From Burkholderia sp. Ac-20365 (GTDB taxonomy: Bacteria; Pseudomonadota; Gammaproteobacteria; Burkholderiales; Burkholderiaceae), in contig NZ_JAAGPI010000007.1 in assembly GCF_017104715.1 (NCBI RefSeq), positions 62,001 to 126,000 of the forward strand: a DNA stretch of 64,000 bases. The letters run 5' to 3'. The position numbers and the translations under genes are program-made. Positions 1 to 8,808 of the stretch are shown one piece after another. The notes beneath the pieces are model-generated. The model saw only the letters and a list, made by a program, of their open reading frames with translations, ran no database searches and had not been told where the DNA came from. Every line of letters begins with the position of its first letter. Positions within the stretch are counted from its first letter, which is position 1.

Positions 1-2043
1 ACGTTGGGCGGACTCGCGCTCGCGGTCGGCATTCTCGTCGACGACGCGACCGTGGCAATTGAAAACATCACGCATCATCTGGAAAAAGGCGAACCGCTGC
101 ACGACGCTATCCTCAACGGTTCCGGCGAAATCGCCGTGCCGACCTTCGTGTCGACGCTGTCGATCTGCATCGTGTTCGTGCCGATGTTCCTGTTGTCGGG
201 CGTGGCGCGCTATCTGTTCGTGCCGCTCGCGGAAGCCGTCGTGTTCGCGATGTGCGCGTCGTACTTCTTCTCGCGCACACTGATTCCGACGCTCGCGATG
301 TATCTGATGCGCGCACCGTCTGCAAAAGGTCAAGTCGCGTCAGGGCGTTTCGCGATTTTCGCGCGCTTTCAACAAGGCTTCGAACGGCGCTTCGAAGCGG
401 TGCGCCACGGCTATCACGATGTGCTGCAACGCGCGATTTCCAATCGCCGCCGTTTCATTCCTGTGTATCTGGCGCTGTGTTTTGCGTCGCTCGCGCTGAT
501 TCCGTTTGCAGGTCGCGACTTCTTCCCCGCTGTGGACACAGGCGAAATCCGTCTGCATTTGCGCGCGCCGACCGGCACGCGCATCGAGCAAACCGCGCGC
601 ATCACCGATGAAGTCGAAGCGAAGATTCGCAGCGTGATTCCGAAGTCGGAACAGGCGGCCGTGCTCGACAACATCGGCGTGCCCGTGAGCGGCATCAACC
701 TGACATACGACTCGTCGGATCCGATCGGCCCTGAAGACGCCGACATCATGATCACGCTCGCACCCAAACACAAGCCAACGGAACAATACGTCGCGCAATT
801 GCGCAACGTGCTGGCGCAGTCGTTTCCCGGCGTGACGTTCGCCTTCCTGCCCGCCGATATCGTCAGCCAGATTCTGAACTTCGGCCTGCCCGCGCCGATC
901 GACGTGCAGATCGTCGGCAACAAGCTCGATCAGAACCGCGTCGTCGCGAACAAGCTGCTTGCGCAGATGCGCGGCGTGCGCGGTCTCGTCGATGCACGGA
1001 TCCAGCAGCCGGGCGACGAGCCGACCATCGACGTCAACGTCGATCGCACGAAGGCGATTCAGGCGGGCCTCACGCAGAAAGATGTCGCGCAGAACATGCT
1101 GATCGCGCTGTCCGGCAGTTCGCAAACCACGCCGAATTTCTGGCTCGATCCGAAGAACGGCGTCAGCTATCCGCTGGTGGCCGAAGTGCCGCAGTACGAC
1201 ATTCACTCGCTGCAGACGCTCACCAACATTCCGCTGACGACCGACAAGGTCAGCGTCAATCCGCAGAATCAGCTGGGCACGCTCGGCACGACCTCGCGCA
1301 GCACGCAGCAGGCTGTCGTGTCGCACTACAACGTGCAGCCCGTGCTCGACATTTTCGCGTCGACGCAAGGGCGCGATCTGGGCGGCGTCGCCTCCGACGT
1401 GACGAAACTGGTCGATGCGGCGCGCGCACAGTTGCCGCCCGGCTCGTCGATCGTGATGCGCGGCCAGGTGCAGTCGATGAACGAATCGTTCTTCGGCCTC
1501 GGTACCGGTCTCGTGTTCGCGATTGCGCTCGTCTATCTGCTGATGGTCGTCAACTTCCAGTCGTGGCTCGATCCGCTGATCATTGTCAGCGGCTTGCCGG
1601 GCTCGCTGGCGGGCATCGCTTGGATGCTGTTCGCCACGCACACGACGCTCAGCGTCCCCGCGTTGACGGGCACGATTCTGTGCATCGGCATTGCGACCGC
1701 GAACAGCATTCTCGTCATCAACACGGCACGCGAATCGCTCGCGGGAGGCATGGAGCCGCTCGCCGCCGCGCTCGATGCAGGCTTCAACCGCTTCCGCCCG
1801 GTGCTGATGACAGCACTCGCGATGCTGATCGGCATGCTGCCGATGGCGCTCGGTCTCGGCGACGGCGGCGAACAGAACGCGCCGCTCGGACGCGCGGTGA
1901 TCGGCGGTCTTGCGATCGGCACGGTGTCGACGCTGATGTTCGTGCCCGTGGTGTTCGGCATGGTGCACGCGTGGCTCGCGAAACGCCGCGCCAAACGTAC
2001 CGCCGACGCCGCTAACGCCGACGTGATCACACACGCTAATTAA
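1..2043 (+). CDS. RND efflux transporter permease subunit (5' end cut by window edge)
   Basis: Inner-membrane proton-driven pump of the RND (AcrB/HAE1-like) superfamily. The reading frame is open from the first base, so the N-terminal third (about 390 residues by AcrB numbering) lies outside the window. The visible part begins in the transmembrane segment that carries the proton-relay pair: the motif GILVDDATVAIENI contains the adjacent Asp-Asp typical of the family. The second periplasmic loop region (about residues 165-500) and a C-terminal block of membrane helices (about 500-660) follow, with the usual GIATANSILVINTARE-type repeat of the first half. The next gene, an adaptor, starts 9 bp after the stop, and an outer-membrane lipoprotein follows, giving a complete permease-adaptor-channel operon. 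Substrate cannot be inferred; antibiotics, solvents or dyes are all possible. Confidence 0.93.
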   Translation, partial: TLGGLALAVGILVDDATVAIENITHHLEKGEPLHDAILNGSGEIAVPTFVSTLSICIVFVPMFLLSGVARYLFVPLAEAVVFAMCASYFFSRTLIPTLAMYLMRAPSAKGQVASGRFAIFARFQQGFERRFEAVRHGYHDVLQRAISNRRRFIPVYLALCFASLALIPFAGRDFFPAVDTGEIRLHLRAPTGTRIEQTARITDEVEAKIRSVIPKSEQAAVLDNIGVPVSGINLTYDSSDPIGPEDADIMITLAPKHKPTEQYVAQLRNVLAQSFPGVTFAFLPADIVSQILNFGLPAPIDVQIVGNKLDQNRVVANKLLAQMRGVRGLVDARIQQPGDEPTIDVNVDRTKAIQAGLTQKDVAQNMLIALSGSSQTTPNFWLDPKNGVSYPLVAEVPQYDIHSLQTLTNIPLTTDKVSVNPQNQLGTLGTTSRSTQQAVVSHYNVQPVLDIFASTQGRDLGGVASDVTKLVDAARAQLPPGSSIVMRGQVQSMNESFFGLGTGLVFAIALVYLLMVVNFQSWLDPLIIVSGLPGSLAGIAWMLFATHTTLSVPALTGTILCIGIATANSILVINTARESLAGGMEPLAAALDAGFNRFRPVLMTALAMLIGMLPMALGLGDGGEQNAPLGRAVIGGLAIGTVSTLMFVPVVFGMVHAWLAKRRAKRTADAANADVITHAN

Positions 2044-2052
2044 GGACTTGCC

Positions 2053-3303
2053 ATGACCACGCCCAATCTGCCCAATGTGCCGTCGGGTCAGGAACCGTCG
2101 ACCCGCACCGATCTCGCGCTATCCAACGGCGCACCTTTGCCTCGCAAGCGACGCTTCGTGCTGCCCGTCGCGCTCGCGGCCGTCGCTGCCGCGTTGCTTG
2201 CCATTGGCATCGTGCCGCGGCTGCATGCGAGCACTGCCCTCACACAGCAGGTCGAGGCGCAGCGCTATCTGAGCGTCGACGCGTTGACGCCGACGCGCGC
2301 GCCTGCATCGCAGGAACTGCTGTTGCCGGGCAACGTGATGCCGTTTGCCGATGCATCGATCTACGCGCGCACGAGCGGCTACATCCAGCACTGGTACACG
2401 GATATCGGCGCGAAGGTCACAGCGGGACAGACGCTCGCCGATATCCAGACGCCCGAACTCGACGCGCAATTGCGCCAGGCGCGCGCCGACGAAGCCAACG
2501 CGAAAGCCAACTACAGTTTTGCGGACAGCACTGCGCAGCGCTGGCAAACCATGCTGCAAACGCAGTCCGTTTCGCAACAGGACGCCAACGCGAAAACCAG
2601 CGACAGCGCAGCGAAGCTCGCCGCATGGCAGGCCGCGCAAGCGAACGTGGCGCGGCTTACCGAACTGGTGTCATACGAGAAGGTGACGGCGCCGTTCAAC
2701 GGCGTGATCACCGCGCGTAAGGTCGACGTCGGCGCGCTGGTGACGGCGGGCGGCTCGCCCGGCATCGCGGCCAATGGCGGCGAACTCTTCCATATCGAGC
2801 AGACCGACCGGCTGCGCGTCTATGTCGAAGTGCCGCAGAACGACGCGCAGGGCATCGCGCCCGGCACGAAGGTCTATCTGACGACGCAGCAGTATCCGGG
2901 GCGTCAGTTCGATGCGACCGTCGCGCGCAGCGCCGACGCCATCGATCCGGTGAGCCGCACGTTGCGCGTCGAGGTCGATGTCGATAATCACGACGGCTCG
3001 TTGCTGCCCGGCGCGTATGCGCAGGTTCATCTTGCGCTGGTCACTGCCCATCCCGCACTCGAAGTGCCCGTCAGCGCGCTGCTGTTCCGGCCCGACGGCG
3101 TGACCGTCGCGGTGGTCGACAAGGACAGCAAGGTGCAACTGAAGACCGTGACCATCGGCCGCGATTTCGGCACCTACGTCGAAGTCGCGACGGGCCTCGA
3201 TGCCACCGACCGCGTGATCAACAATCCCGGCGATGCAATCAGCAGCGGCGAAACGGTGCGCGTCACATCGACGAAACCGGCGATGCCCGCCAAGCAGGGT
3301 TAA
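2053..3303 (+). CDS. Efflux RND transporter periplasmic adaptor subunit (HlyD/AcrA-like)
   Basis: Membrane-fusion protein that bridges the RND permease to the outer-membrane channel. A cytoplasmic stretch of about 30 residues is followed by one N-terminal membrane anchor (about residues 33-55, RFVLPVALAAVAAALLAIGI), so it is probably anchored rather than released. The HlyD barrel-sandwich (biotinyl-lipoyl-like) part starts near residue 85 with LPGNVMPFADASIYARTSGY. A coiled-coil hairpin rich in Ala/Gln/Asp comes next, then the beta-barrel part (VTAPFNGVITARKVDVGALV, EVPQNDAQGI) and a C-terminal membrane-proximal domain. The length of 416 aa is usual. An AAGGA Shine-Dalgarno lies just before the ATG, overlapping the permease stop region, which supports translational coupling within the efflux operon. 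Confidence 0.93.
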   Translation: MTTPNLPNVPSGQEPSTRTDLALSNGAPLPRKRRFVLPVALAAVAAALLAIGIVPRLHASTALTQQVEAQRYLSVDALTPTRAPASQELLLPGNVMPFADASIYARTSGYIQHWYTDIGAKVTAGQTLADIQTPELDAQLRQARADEANAKANYSFADSTAQRWQTMLQTQSVSQQDANAKTSDSAAKLAAWQAAQANVARLTELVSYEKVTAPFNGVITARKVDVGALVTAGGSPGIAANGGELFHIEQTDRLRVYVEVPQNDAQGIAPGTKVYLTTQQYPGRQFDATVARSADAIDPVSRTLRVEVDVDNHDGSLLPGAYAQVHLALVTAHPALEVPVSALLFRPDGVTVAVVDKDSKVQLKTVTIGRDFGTYVEVATGLDATDRVINNPGDAISSGETVRVTSTKPAMPAKQG

Positions 3304-3322
3304 GCACAAGGCGACGCTCATC

Positions 3323-4783
3323 ATGAACAATCTTCGTATGTCGCTGGTTCGCAAGTCGCTTGTGGTCGCCATTGCTGGTGCGCTGACGGCGTGTTCGACC
3401 TTGCCGCACTATTCGCAGCCGCAAACGGCTGTGCCCGATCATTTCGCGAGCGCGCCGCAAGCATCGGCAGGCTGGACGATCGCCGCACCCGCCGATGCGC
3501 AGCCGCGCGGCCCGTGGTGGACACTCTATGGCGACGAGGAACTAAACCGTCTCGAAGCCCAGGTCGATGTGTCGAACCAGACCGTGCAAATGGCCGTTGC
3601 GCAGCTGCAAGCCGCGCGCGCGATGGTCGACTATCAGCGCGCCGGCTACGCGCCCACCGTAACGGCGGGGACAGCGGCGCAGCGCTTTCGCACGTCGCAA
3701 AACGTCGTTCATAAGGGCCTGGCAGGACATACCGTGCCGGACTTTTCGGCAGGCGTTGCGGCGAGTTGGGAACCCGATCTGTTCGGCCGCGTGAAGGATG
3801 CGACCGTGAATGCCCGCGACAATGCGCAAGCCAGCGAAGCCGATCTGCAATCGGTGCGCCTCGCCGTCTCTGCGGATCTCGCGACCGACTATTTCGATCT
3901 GCGCTCGCTCGACCGTCAAAAGAAGCTGCTCGACGATAGCGTCAAGGCGTACACCGCCGCGCTGGGCATCGTGCAGCAGCAACTGAAGGACGGCGCGATC
4001 GATGCGTCGGCGGTCGCGCAGGCTCAAACGCAACTCGAAAGCACGCGCACGCAGGACAGCGATATCGACGTGCAGCGCGCACAGCTTCAGCATGCGATCG
4101 CGACGCTGATCGGCCAGCCGGCTTCGTCGTTTTCGTTGCCGTCGAAAGTGGAGACCATCGCGCTGCCGCAGATTCCGACGGGCGTTCCTTCGCAATTGCT
4201 GGAGCGCCGTCCCGACATTGCCGCCGCCGAGCGGCGCGTGGCGGCCGCGAATGCGCAGATCGGCCAGGCGCGCGCGGCGTTCTATCCGGATCTCACCTTG
4301 TCGGCATCGGCGGGTCTCGAAAGCAGTTTCTTTGCGCCGTGGCTCACTGCGTCGAGTCTGTTCTGGTCGCTTGGTTCGCAACTCGCGGGCACGCTGTTCG
4401 ACGGCGGACGCCGCACCGCGGCGCTGAAAGGCGCGACCGCGCAGTATGACGGCACGGTCGCGGATTACCGGCAGACGGTGCTGGTTGCGTTTCAGCAGGT
4501 CGAAGACCAGCTGTCGTCGCTCGATACGCTCGCAAGCGAGGCGGACAGCCAGCAACGCGCGGTCTCGGCCGCCGATCTTTCGCTGAAACTGACGACCAAC
4601 CGCTATCAGGCAGGCGCCGTCAACTATCTCGATGTCGTCACCGCGCAAACCATTGCGCTATCCAATGAGCGCACGGCCGAGCAGATCGACGCGCGACGTG
4701 TCGACGCAAGCGTGCAACTGCTGAAAGCGCTCGGCGGCGACTGGAACCGCGCCGCGTTGACGGATGCGAACGCAACGAACTGA
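3323..4783 (+). CDS. Efflux transporter outer membrane factor lipoprotein (NodT/OprM family)
   Basis: TolC-like outer-membrane channel of the NodT family and the third gene of the RND operon. I place the start at the ATG at 3323, not at the longer open frame that overlaps the adaptor gene. This start gives a classical lipoprotein signal peptide (MNNLRMSLVRKSLVVAIAGA followed by lipobox LTAC) and has an AAGGCGA ribosome site about 8 bp upstream. The mature protein starts at the Cys near residue 24. Two OEP repeats follow, with family motifs such as PWWTLYGDEELNRLEAQV, SWEPDLFGRV and LLERRPDIAAAERRVAAAN. The length of 486 aa fits the family. With the permease and adaptor it should form a tripartite pump spanning both membranes. 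Confidence 0.93.
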   Translation: MNNLRMSLVRKSLVVAIAGALTACSTLPHYSQPQTAVPDHFASAPQASAGWTIAAPADAQPRGPWWTLYGDEELNRLEAQVDVSNQTVQMAVAQLQAARAMVDYQRAGYAPTVTAGTAAQRFRTSQNVVHKGLAGHTVPDFSAGVAASWEPDLFGRVKDATVNARDNAQASEADLQSVRLAVSADLATDYFDLRSLDRQKKLLDDSVKAYTAALGIVQQQLKDGAIDASAVAQAQTQLESTRTQDSDIDVQRAQLQHAIATLIGQPASSFSLPSKVETIALPQIPTGVPSQLLERRPDIAAAERRVAAANAQIGQARAAFYPDLTLSASAGLESSFFAPWLTASSLFWSLGSQLAGTLFDGGRRTAALKGATAQYDGTVADYRQTVLVAFQQVEDQLSSLDTLASEADSQQRAVSAADLSLKLTTNRYQAGAVNYLDVVTAQTIALSNERTAEQIDARRVDASVQLLKALGGDWNRAALTDANATN

Positions 4784-4890
4784 CAATCGACTGACAGCGA
4801 CTGACAACGGCTGACAAAAATTCGCGCGCTCGCAGCGTGCGAATTCGCCGTGTCGCGTGTTGTGTCGACTGCAACCTCAGGCACGCTCGT

Positions 4891-4914
4891 CGTAATATAT
4901 GGCCGTTCATAACG
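4891..4914. promoter_or_regulatory. Candidate ModE-like operator
   Basis: An imperfect dyad lies 17 bp upstream of the solute-binding protein start: CGTAATATATGG followed by CCGTTCATAACG. Outer arms CGTnAT and ATnACG pair and the centre GGCC is symmetric. Known ModE sites carry CGnTAT/ATAnCG-type arms, and the downstream genes are molybdate-type uptake genes, so control by ModE is a reasonable inference. No modE gene is visible in the window. Confidence 0.35.
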
Positions 4915-4930
4915 CAACGGGGAAAATGTA

Positions 4931-5803
4931 ATGCGCAAGCTGTTGTTGTCGGGAATCGTGTTGACGGGCCTTCTTTTCACGGGCGCAGCGTCCGCCGATG
5001 AAGGCAAGGTCGAGGTGCTATACGCCGGCTCGCTGGTGAATCTGATGGAGCGCAGTGTCGGCCCGGCTTTCGAAAAGGAAACAGGCCTGCATTTTCAGGG
5101 CTATGCGGCGGGCTCGAACCTGATCGCCAATCAGATCAAGGGCAAGCTGCGGCGCGGCGACGTGTTCATCAGCGCGAGCCCGAAGGTCAATCCGGGCCTG
5201 ATGGGCGCGGCGAATGGCGATCACGTCTCGTGGTACGTGAACTTCGCCGAATCGCCGCTGATGATCGGCTACAACCCGCAAAGTCGCTTCGCCGCCGACT
5301 TCAGGAAGAAGCGCTGGGATGAAGTGCTGCAGGAACCGGGCATCCGCGTGGGCCGCACCGATCCGAAGCTCGATCCGAAGGGCGCGTTCACGGTCGAGAT
5401 GATGACGAAGGCCGCTGCGCTCTACAAACAGCCTGACCTCGTCGAGAAGACGCTTGGCGATCCGGAGAACCCGGCGCAGGTGCTGCCCGAAGAGACGCTG
5501 GTTGGCCGGTTGCAGTCGGGTCAACTCGATGCTGGCTTCTTCTATTCGACGGAAACTTCCGATCTGAAGATTCCGGCAATTCGCCCCGCGCCCGAGCTTC
5601 AGGCGAAGGCCAGCTATACGCTGACCATTCTCAATGACGCGCCGAATCAGGCGGGCGCTGCGCGCTTCGTCAACTTCCTGTTGAGCGAGTCGGGCCGTGC
5701 GTTGCTGAAGCAGCATGGCGTCGATATCGTGAAGCCGACCGTGACGGGCAACGCGCAGGCGGTGCCGTCGTCCGTGCAAGCCGTGATCGACGCCGCGCAA
5801 TGA
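4931..5803 (+). CDS. Molybdate/tungstate-type ABC transporter substrate-binding protein
   Basis: Periplasmic binding protein of the ModA/WtpA type. It has a cleavable signal peptide (MRKLLLSGIVLTGLLFTGAA, SADEG cleavage region). The mature protein begins with VEVLYAGSLVNLMER, the AGSL-containing oxyanion-binding start seen in WtpA-like proteins. Further motifs are GYAAGSNLIANQI, RRGDVFISASPKVN and GAARFVNFLLSESGRALLKQHG near the C terminus. The 290 aa length is typical. A GGGGA ribosome site lies 8-9 bp before the ATG. The next gene, a permease-ATPase fusion, overlaps by the ATGA tetranucleotide, so the two form one transport operon. Whether molybdate, tungstate or sulfate is preferred cannot be read directly; the WtpA-like start favours molybdate or tungstate. 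Confidence 0.85.
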   Translation: MRKLLLSGIVLTGLLFTGAASADEGKVEVLYAGSLVNLMERSVGPAFEKETGLHFQGYAAGSNLIANQIKGKLRRGDVFISASPKVNPGLMGAANGDHVSWYVNFAESPLMIGYNPQSRFAADFRKKRWDEVLQEPGIRVGRTDPKLDPKGAFTVEMMTKAAALYKQPDLVEKTLGDPENPAQVLPEETLVGRLQSGQLDAGFFYSTETSDLKIPAIRPAPELQAKASYTLTILNDAPNQAGAARFVNFLLSESGRALLKQHGVDIVKPTVTGNAQAVPSSVQAVIDAAQ

Positions 5804-7674
5804 CACGCCAGACCGCGCGGCCGCTGCTATGGCTTGCCTGCCTGCTCGCCGTCTATCTGTGCGCGCCGTTTATCGCGAGCATTCCGCAGATCGACAAGGC
5901 CGCGTGGTCGGGCGTCGACTGGCGCGGCACGTGGTCGGCTGTTGCGGTATCGGCGGGCAGCGCGAGCGTCGCATCGATTGTCATTCTAATCGGTGGCGTG
6001 CCGCTCGGTTACTGGCTGTCGCGTTCGACGTCGCGCGGCATGGCGCTGCTCGGCTTTATCGTGCAGTTGCCGCTGGCGCTGCCACCGCTCACGAGCGGCA
6101 TTCTGCTGTTGTTTCTACTTGGGCCGTATAGCTGGCTCGGTCAATTGACCAACGGCGCGCTCACGGATTCGTTTGCGGGCATCGTGCTCGCCGAAACCTT
6201 CGTGGCCGCGCCGTTTCTGATCGTCGCGGCACGCTCGGCGTTCGCCGCGATCGATCCCGTCTACGAAGACGTCGCCGCCACGCTCGGACATCGCGCGGCA
6301 AGCCGCTTTTTCCGCGTGATGCTGCCGATCGCCTGGCCGTCGATTCGCGCCGGCCTGGTGCTCGCGTGGCTGCGCGCGTTCGGCGAATTCGGCGCGACAG
6401 TGATGGTCGCGTATCACCCGTATTCGCTGCCTGTTTATACGTATGTGGTGTTCGGCGGGCAGGGCTTGCCCGCGATGATGCCGTTGCTGCTGCCGACGCT
6501 CGTCATCGCCGTGTTGTGCGCGGCGCTCTCGGTTGCGTGGCGCGATGGACGGCCCGGCCTGCTGGACGTGATCGACAACGGCGATGCATCGGATCAACCG
6601 TCGCAGGAACTCTCACGCCCTGCCCTGCCGAATCCACGTCTCGCGTTCGCGCTTAAGCGTCATCTTGGCGCGTTCGATCTCGACATCGAATGGACACCTT
6701 CGACACGGCGGCTCGCGATCATCGGTCCGTCGGGTTCCGGCAAGTCGCTCGCGTTGAAGCTGGTTGCGGGGCTGGAGCGCAATGAAGCGGGCTTCGTCCG
6801 TTTCGGCGAAACACAACTGGATACGTTGCCGCCCGAGCAGCGCCACATCGGCTATGTGCCGCAGGATTACGGGCTGTTTCCGCACATGACGCTGGCACGC
6901 CAACTTTCGTTTCCCGTCGATGCCGACGCCGCAAGCGCACGCTACTGGGCCGAACATCTCGGGCTGTCTGCGCTGATGGACCGCTTGCCACGGCAACTGT
7001 CGTTCGGTCAGCGGCAGCGCGTTGCGCTGGCGCGCGCACTTTCGCGGCACAGCCAGCTTCTGTTGTTCGACGAGCCGTTCTCCGCGCTGGATACGCCACG
7101 GCGCCGGCGTCTGCAACAGGCATTGCGCGCGCTGCAGCGGGAGATTTCGGCGGTCACCGTGGTCGTCACGCATGACCCCGACGAGGCCGCACTGCTCGCG
7201 GATGAAGTGCTCGTCATCGAGCGCGGGCGCGTGCTGCAGGCGGGCGCAGTCGAGCACGTATTCCGGCAGCCTGCGTCGTTACGGGTCGCCGCGCTGCTCG
7301 GCCTGCATAACGTCGGCGAAGGAACGATGCGCGCAGCGGGTGTGATCGAAACTGCGTCGGGACTGTCGATCGAAACGTCGAATCGAACTATCGCCGCGGG
7401 CCAACGCGTGATGTGGCGTGTCGCGCCATCGTCTGTTGCGCTCGCAGCGGACGGCGCATATTCCGGCACCATCGATTCCGTCGAATTGAGGCACGGCGAG
7501 CCTTATGCGGTCGCGGATATTGGCGGCATGCGCTTCGATATCGCGTGCGACGATGCCGATCCGCAGCGCGGCGCCGCGCGCTTCGCAATCGATCCGCGTG
7601 GCGTCAGCGTGTGGACAAGCGGAACGCGAGTCGAGCCGCGGCAAAGCGCGCAGCCCGCGTCATCGCATGCCTAG
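5800..7674 (+). CDS. Fused ABC transporter permease-ATPase (ModB-ModC type)
   Basis: A single 624 aa protein carries both inner-membrane and ATPase parts of the oxyanion importer. Residues 1-about 250 hold about six membrane helices of the binding-protein-dependent permease fold, with an EAA-like cytoplasmic loop (EDVAATLGHRAASRFFRVMLP). An ABC ATPase follows: Walker A GPSGSGKS near residues 309-316, Q-loop GYVPQDYGLFPH, signature LSFGQRQR near 400, Walker B LLLFDEP near 420 and the H-loop VVVTHD. A C-terminal TOBE-like region (about 520-605) may bind oxyanion for feedback control, as in ModC. The start overlaps the binding-protein gene by 4 bp. The 3' end overlaps the stop of the convergent LysR gene. 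In most bacteria ModB and ModC are separate proteins, so this is a fusion. Confidence 0.88.
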   Translation: MTRQTARPLLWLACLLAVYLCAPFIASIPQIDKAAWSGVDWRGTWSAVAVSAGSASVASIVILIGGVPLGYWLSRSTSRGMALLGFIVQLPLALPPLTSGILLLFLLGPYSWLGQLTNGALTDSFAGIVLAETFVAAPFLIVAARSAFAAIDPVYEDVAATLGHRAASRFFRVMLPIAWPSIRAGLVLAWLRAFGEFGATVMVAYHPYSLPVYTYVVFGGQGLPAMMPLLLPTLVIAVLCAALSVAWRDGRPGLLDVIDNGDASDQPSQELSRPALPNPRLAFALKRHLGAFDLDIEWTPSTRRLAIIGPSGSGKSLALKLVAGLERNEAGFVRFGETQLDTLPPEQRHIGYVPQDYGLFPHMTLARQLSFPVDADAASARYWAEHLGLSALMDRLPRQLSFGQRQRVALARALSRHSQLLLFDEPFSALDTPRRRRLQQALRALQREISAVTVVVTHDPDEAALLADEVLVIERGRVLQAGAVEHVFRQPASLRVAALLGLHNVGEGTMRAAGVIETASGLSIETSNRTIAAGQRVMWRVAPSSVALAADGAYSGTIDSVELRHGEPYAVADIGGMRFDIACDDADPQRGAARFAIDPRGVSVWTSGTRVEPRQSAQPASSHA

Positions 7675-8627
7675 ACGATGGCGGTCTGGTCGCCCGCCAC
7701 GAGCGCCGCGTCTGCGCGCATGAGCGTGAGAGGCAAACGGTCGTAGTTAGACTGCTCGACGAGAAAATCGACCAGGGCGCGCACGTTGGGTGCAAGATTA
7801 CGGCGGCTCGCATACGCAACCGATAACCCCATCAGGGGCAACGGCGCGTCGGACATCACCTGCACGAGCGCGCGGTCGCTCAGATCTTCTTCGACGAGCG
7901 CGGCGGGCAGCAGCGCAACACCCATTCCTTCGATTGCCATACGCCGCAGCATGCCGCTGTTGTTTGCGCGGATATGCGTCGCCTGCAATGCGTGCGCATC
8001 GAGCCATCGACGCACGGGATCGTGCTCGGCGCTCATCGTGCCGTCATCGTGCGAGAGCATGACGAGCCCGTCGATTTCCGTCAGTTGCGTATCGCCGCGC
8101 TCCGCCATCGCATAGCGCGGCGAAGCGACGAGCATCATCGGCAGTCGGGCGAACACGCGCGCCACCACGGAACCGGGATGCGGATAGGTGTCGCTCGTCA
8201 ACGCGGCATCGAAGCGCCCTTCGACCAGATTGATGGGACCGTCCGCATACATCACCTGCGGCACGACGAGCGGATAGCGCGCCGTGTAAGCCTTCAACAG
8301 CTTCGCTAGATAACCTGCGCCGAGACTGCCTTGCACGGCAATGCGCAAGGTGCCCGACGGCGCACCCGTCGCGGCGAGCAGCCCGCCTTCGACATCGTCG
8401 ATATCGTCGACAATCGCCCGCACGCGATCCAGGAACAGCCGCCCTGCTTCCGTCAGCGTGACGCTGCGTGTCGTGCGTTGCAGGAGACGCGCGTCGAGGC
8501 GCTCTTCCAGCGATGCCACGCTGCGCGTTGCGACGGCGCTGGATACTTTCATCTGATCCGCCGCGCCCGTGAAACTGCCAAGCTCGGCGACCTTTACAAA
8601 CATTCTGAGTGACTGCAGATAGTCCAT
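7671..8627 (-). CDS. LysR family transcriptional regulator
   Basis: DNA-binding regulator with an N-terminal winged helix-turn-helix (MDYLQSLRMFVKVAELGSFT, then SSAVATRSVASLEERL) and a C-terminal LysR substrate-binding domain (GTLRIAVQGSLGAGYLAKLL, MAIEGMGVALLPAALV). I use the ATG at 8627, where LysR proteins normally begin. A GTG 42 bp upstream would add 14 unconserved residues. The gene converges on the fused ABC transporter, and the stop codons share bases, so no terminator fits between them. The target is unknown. A short inverted repeat at 8736-8752, upstream of the gene, could be its own operator. Confidence 0.9.
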   Translation of the reverse strand: MDYLQSLRMFVKVAELGSFTGAADQMKVSSAVATRSVASLEERLDARLLQRTTRSVTLTEAGRLFLDRVRAIVDDIDDVEGGLLAATGAPSGTLRIAVQGSLGAGYLAKLLKAYTARYPLVVPQVMYADGPINLVEGRFDAALTSDTYPHPGSVVARVFARLPMMLVASPRYAMAERGDTQLTEIDGLVMLSHDDGTMSAEHDPVRRWLDAHALQATHIRANNSGMLRRMAIEGMGVALLPAALVEEDLSDRALVQVMSDAPLPLMGLSVAYASRRNLAPNVRALVDFLVEQSNYDRLPLTLMRADAALVAGDQTAIV

Positions 8628-8735
8628 CGTTGCGCTTCTGCCGTTGAAGTCAGAGATCCGAGCCTGCACTGTACAAATGTCCCGTGCCTGGATAAAGCGG
8701 CGGCGGATGAATTAACTGTTCACGCGGCCCGGACA

Positions 8736-8752
8736 ATTTCATTGAGTGAAAT
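8736..8752. promoter_or_regulatory. Inverted repeat upstream of LysR gene (candidate operator)
   Basis: Perfect 6-bp arms ATTTCA and TGAAAT flank a 5-bp spacer (TTGAG). It sits in the 180-bp gap upstream of the LysR gene and just past the stop of the oxidoreductase. LysR proteins bind T-N11-A-type dyads, so this is a plausible autoregulatory site, but nothing else supports it. Confidence 0.3.
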
Positions 8753-8808
8753 CGTCGGGCGCAAGTAATGCAATTGCAGGATCCCGCGCGGCGGGCCTCA
8801 CAGACACG

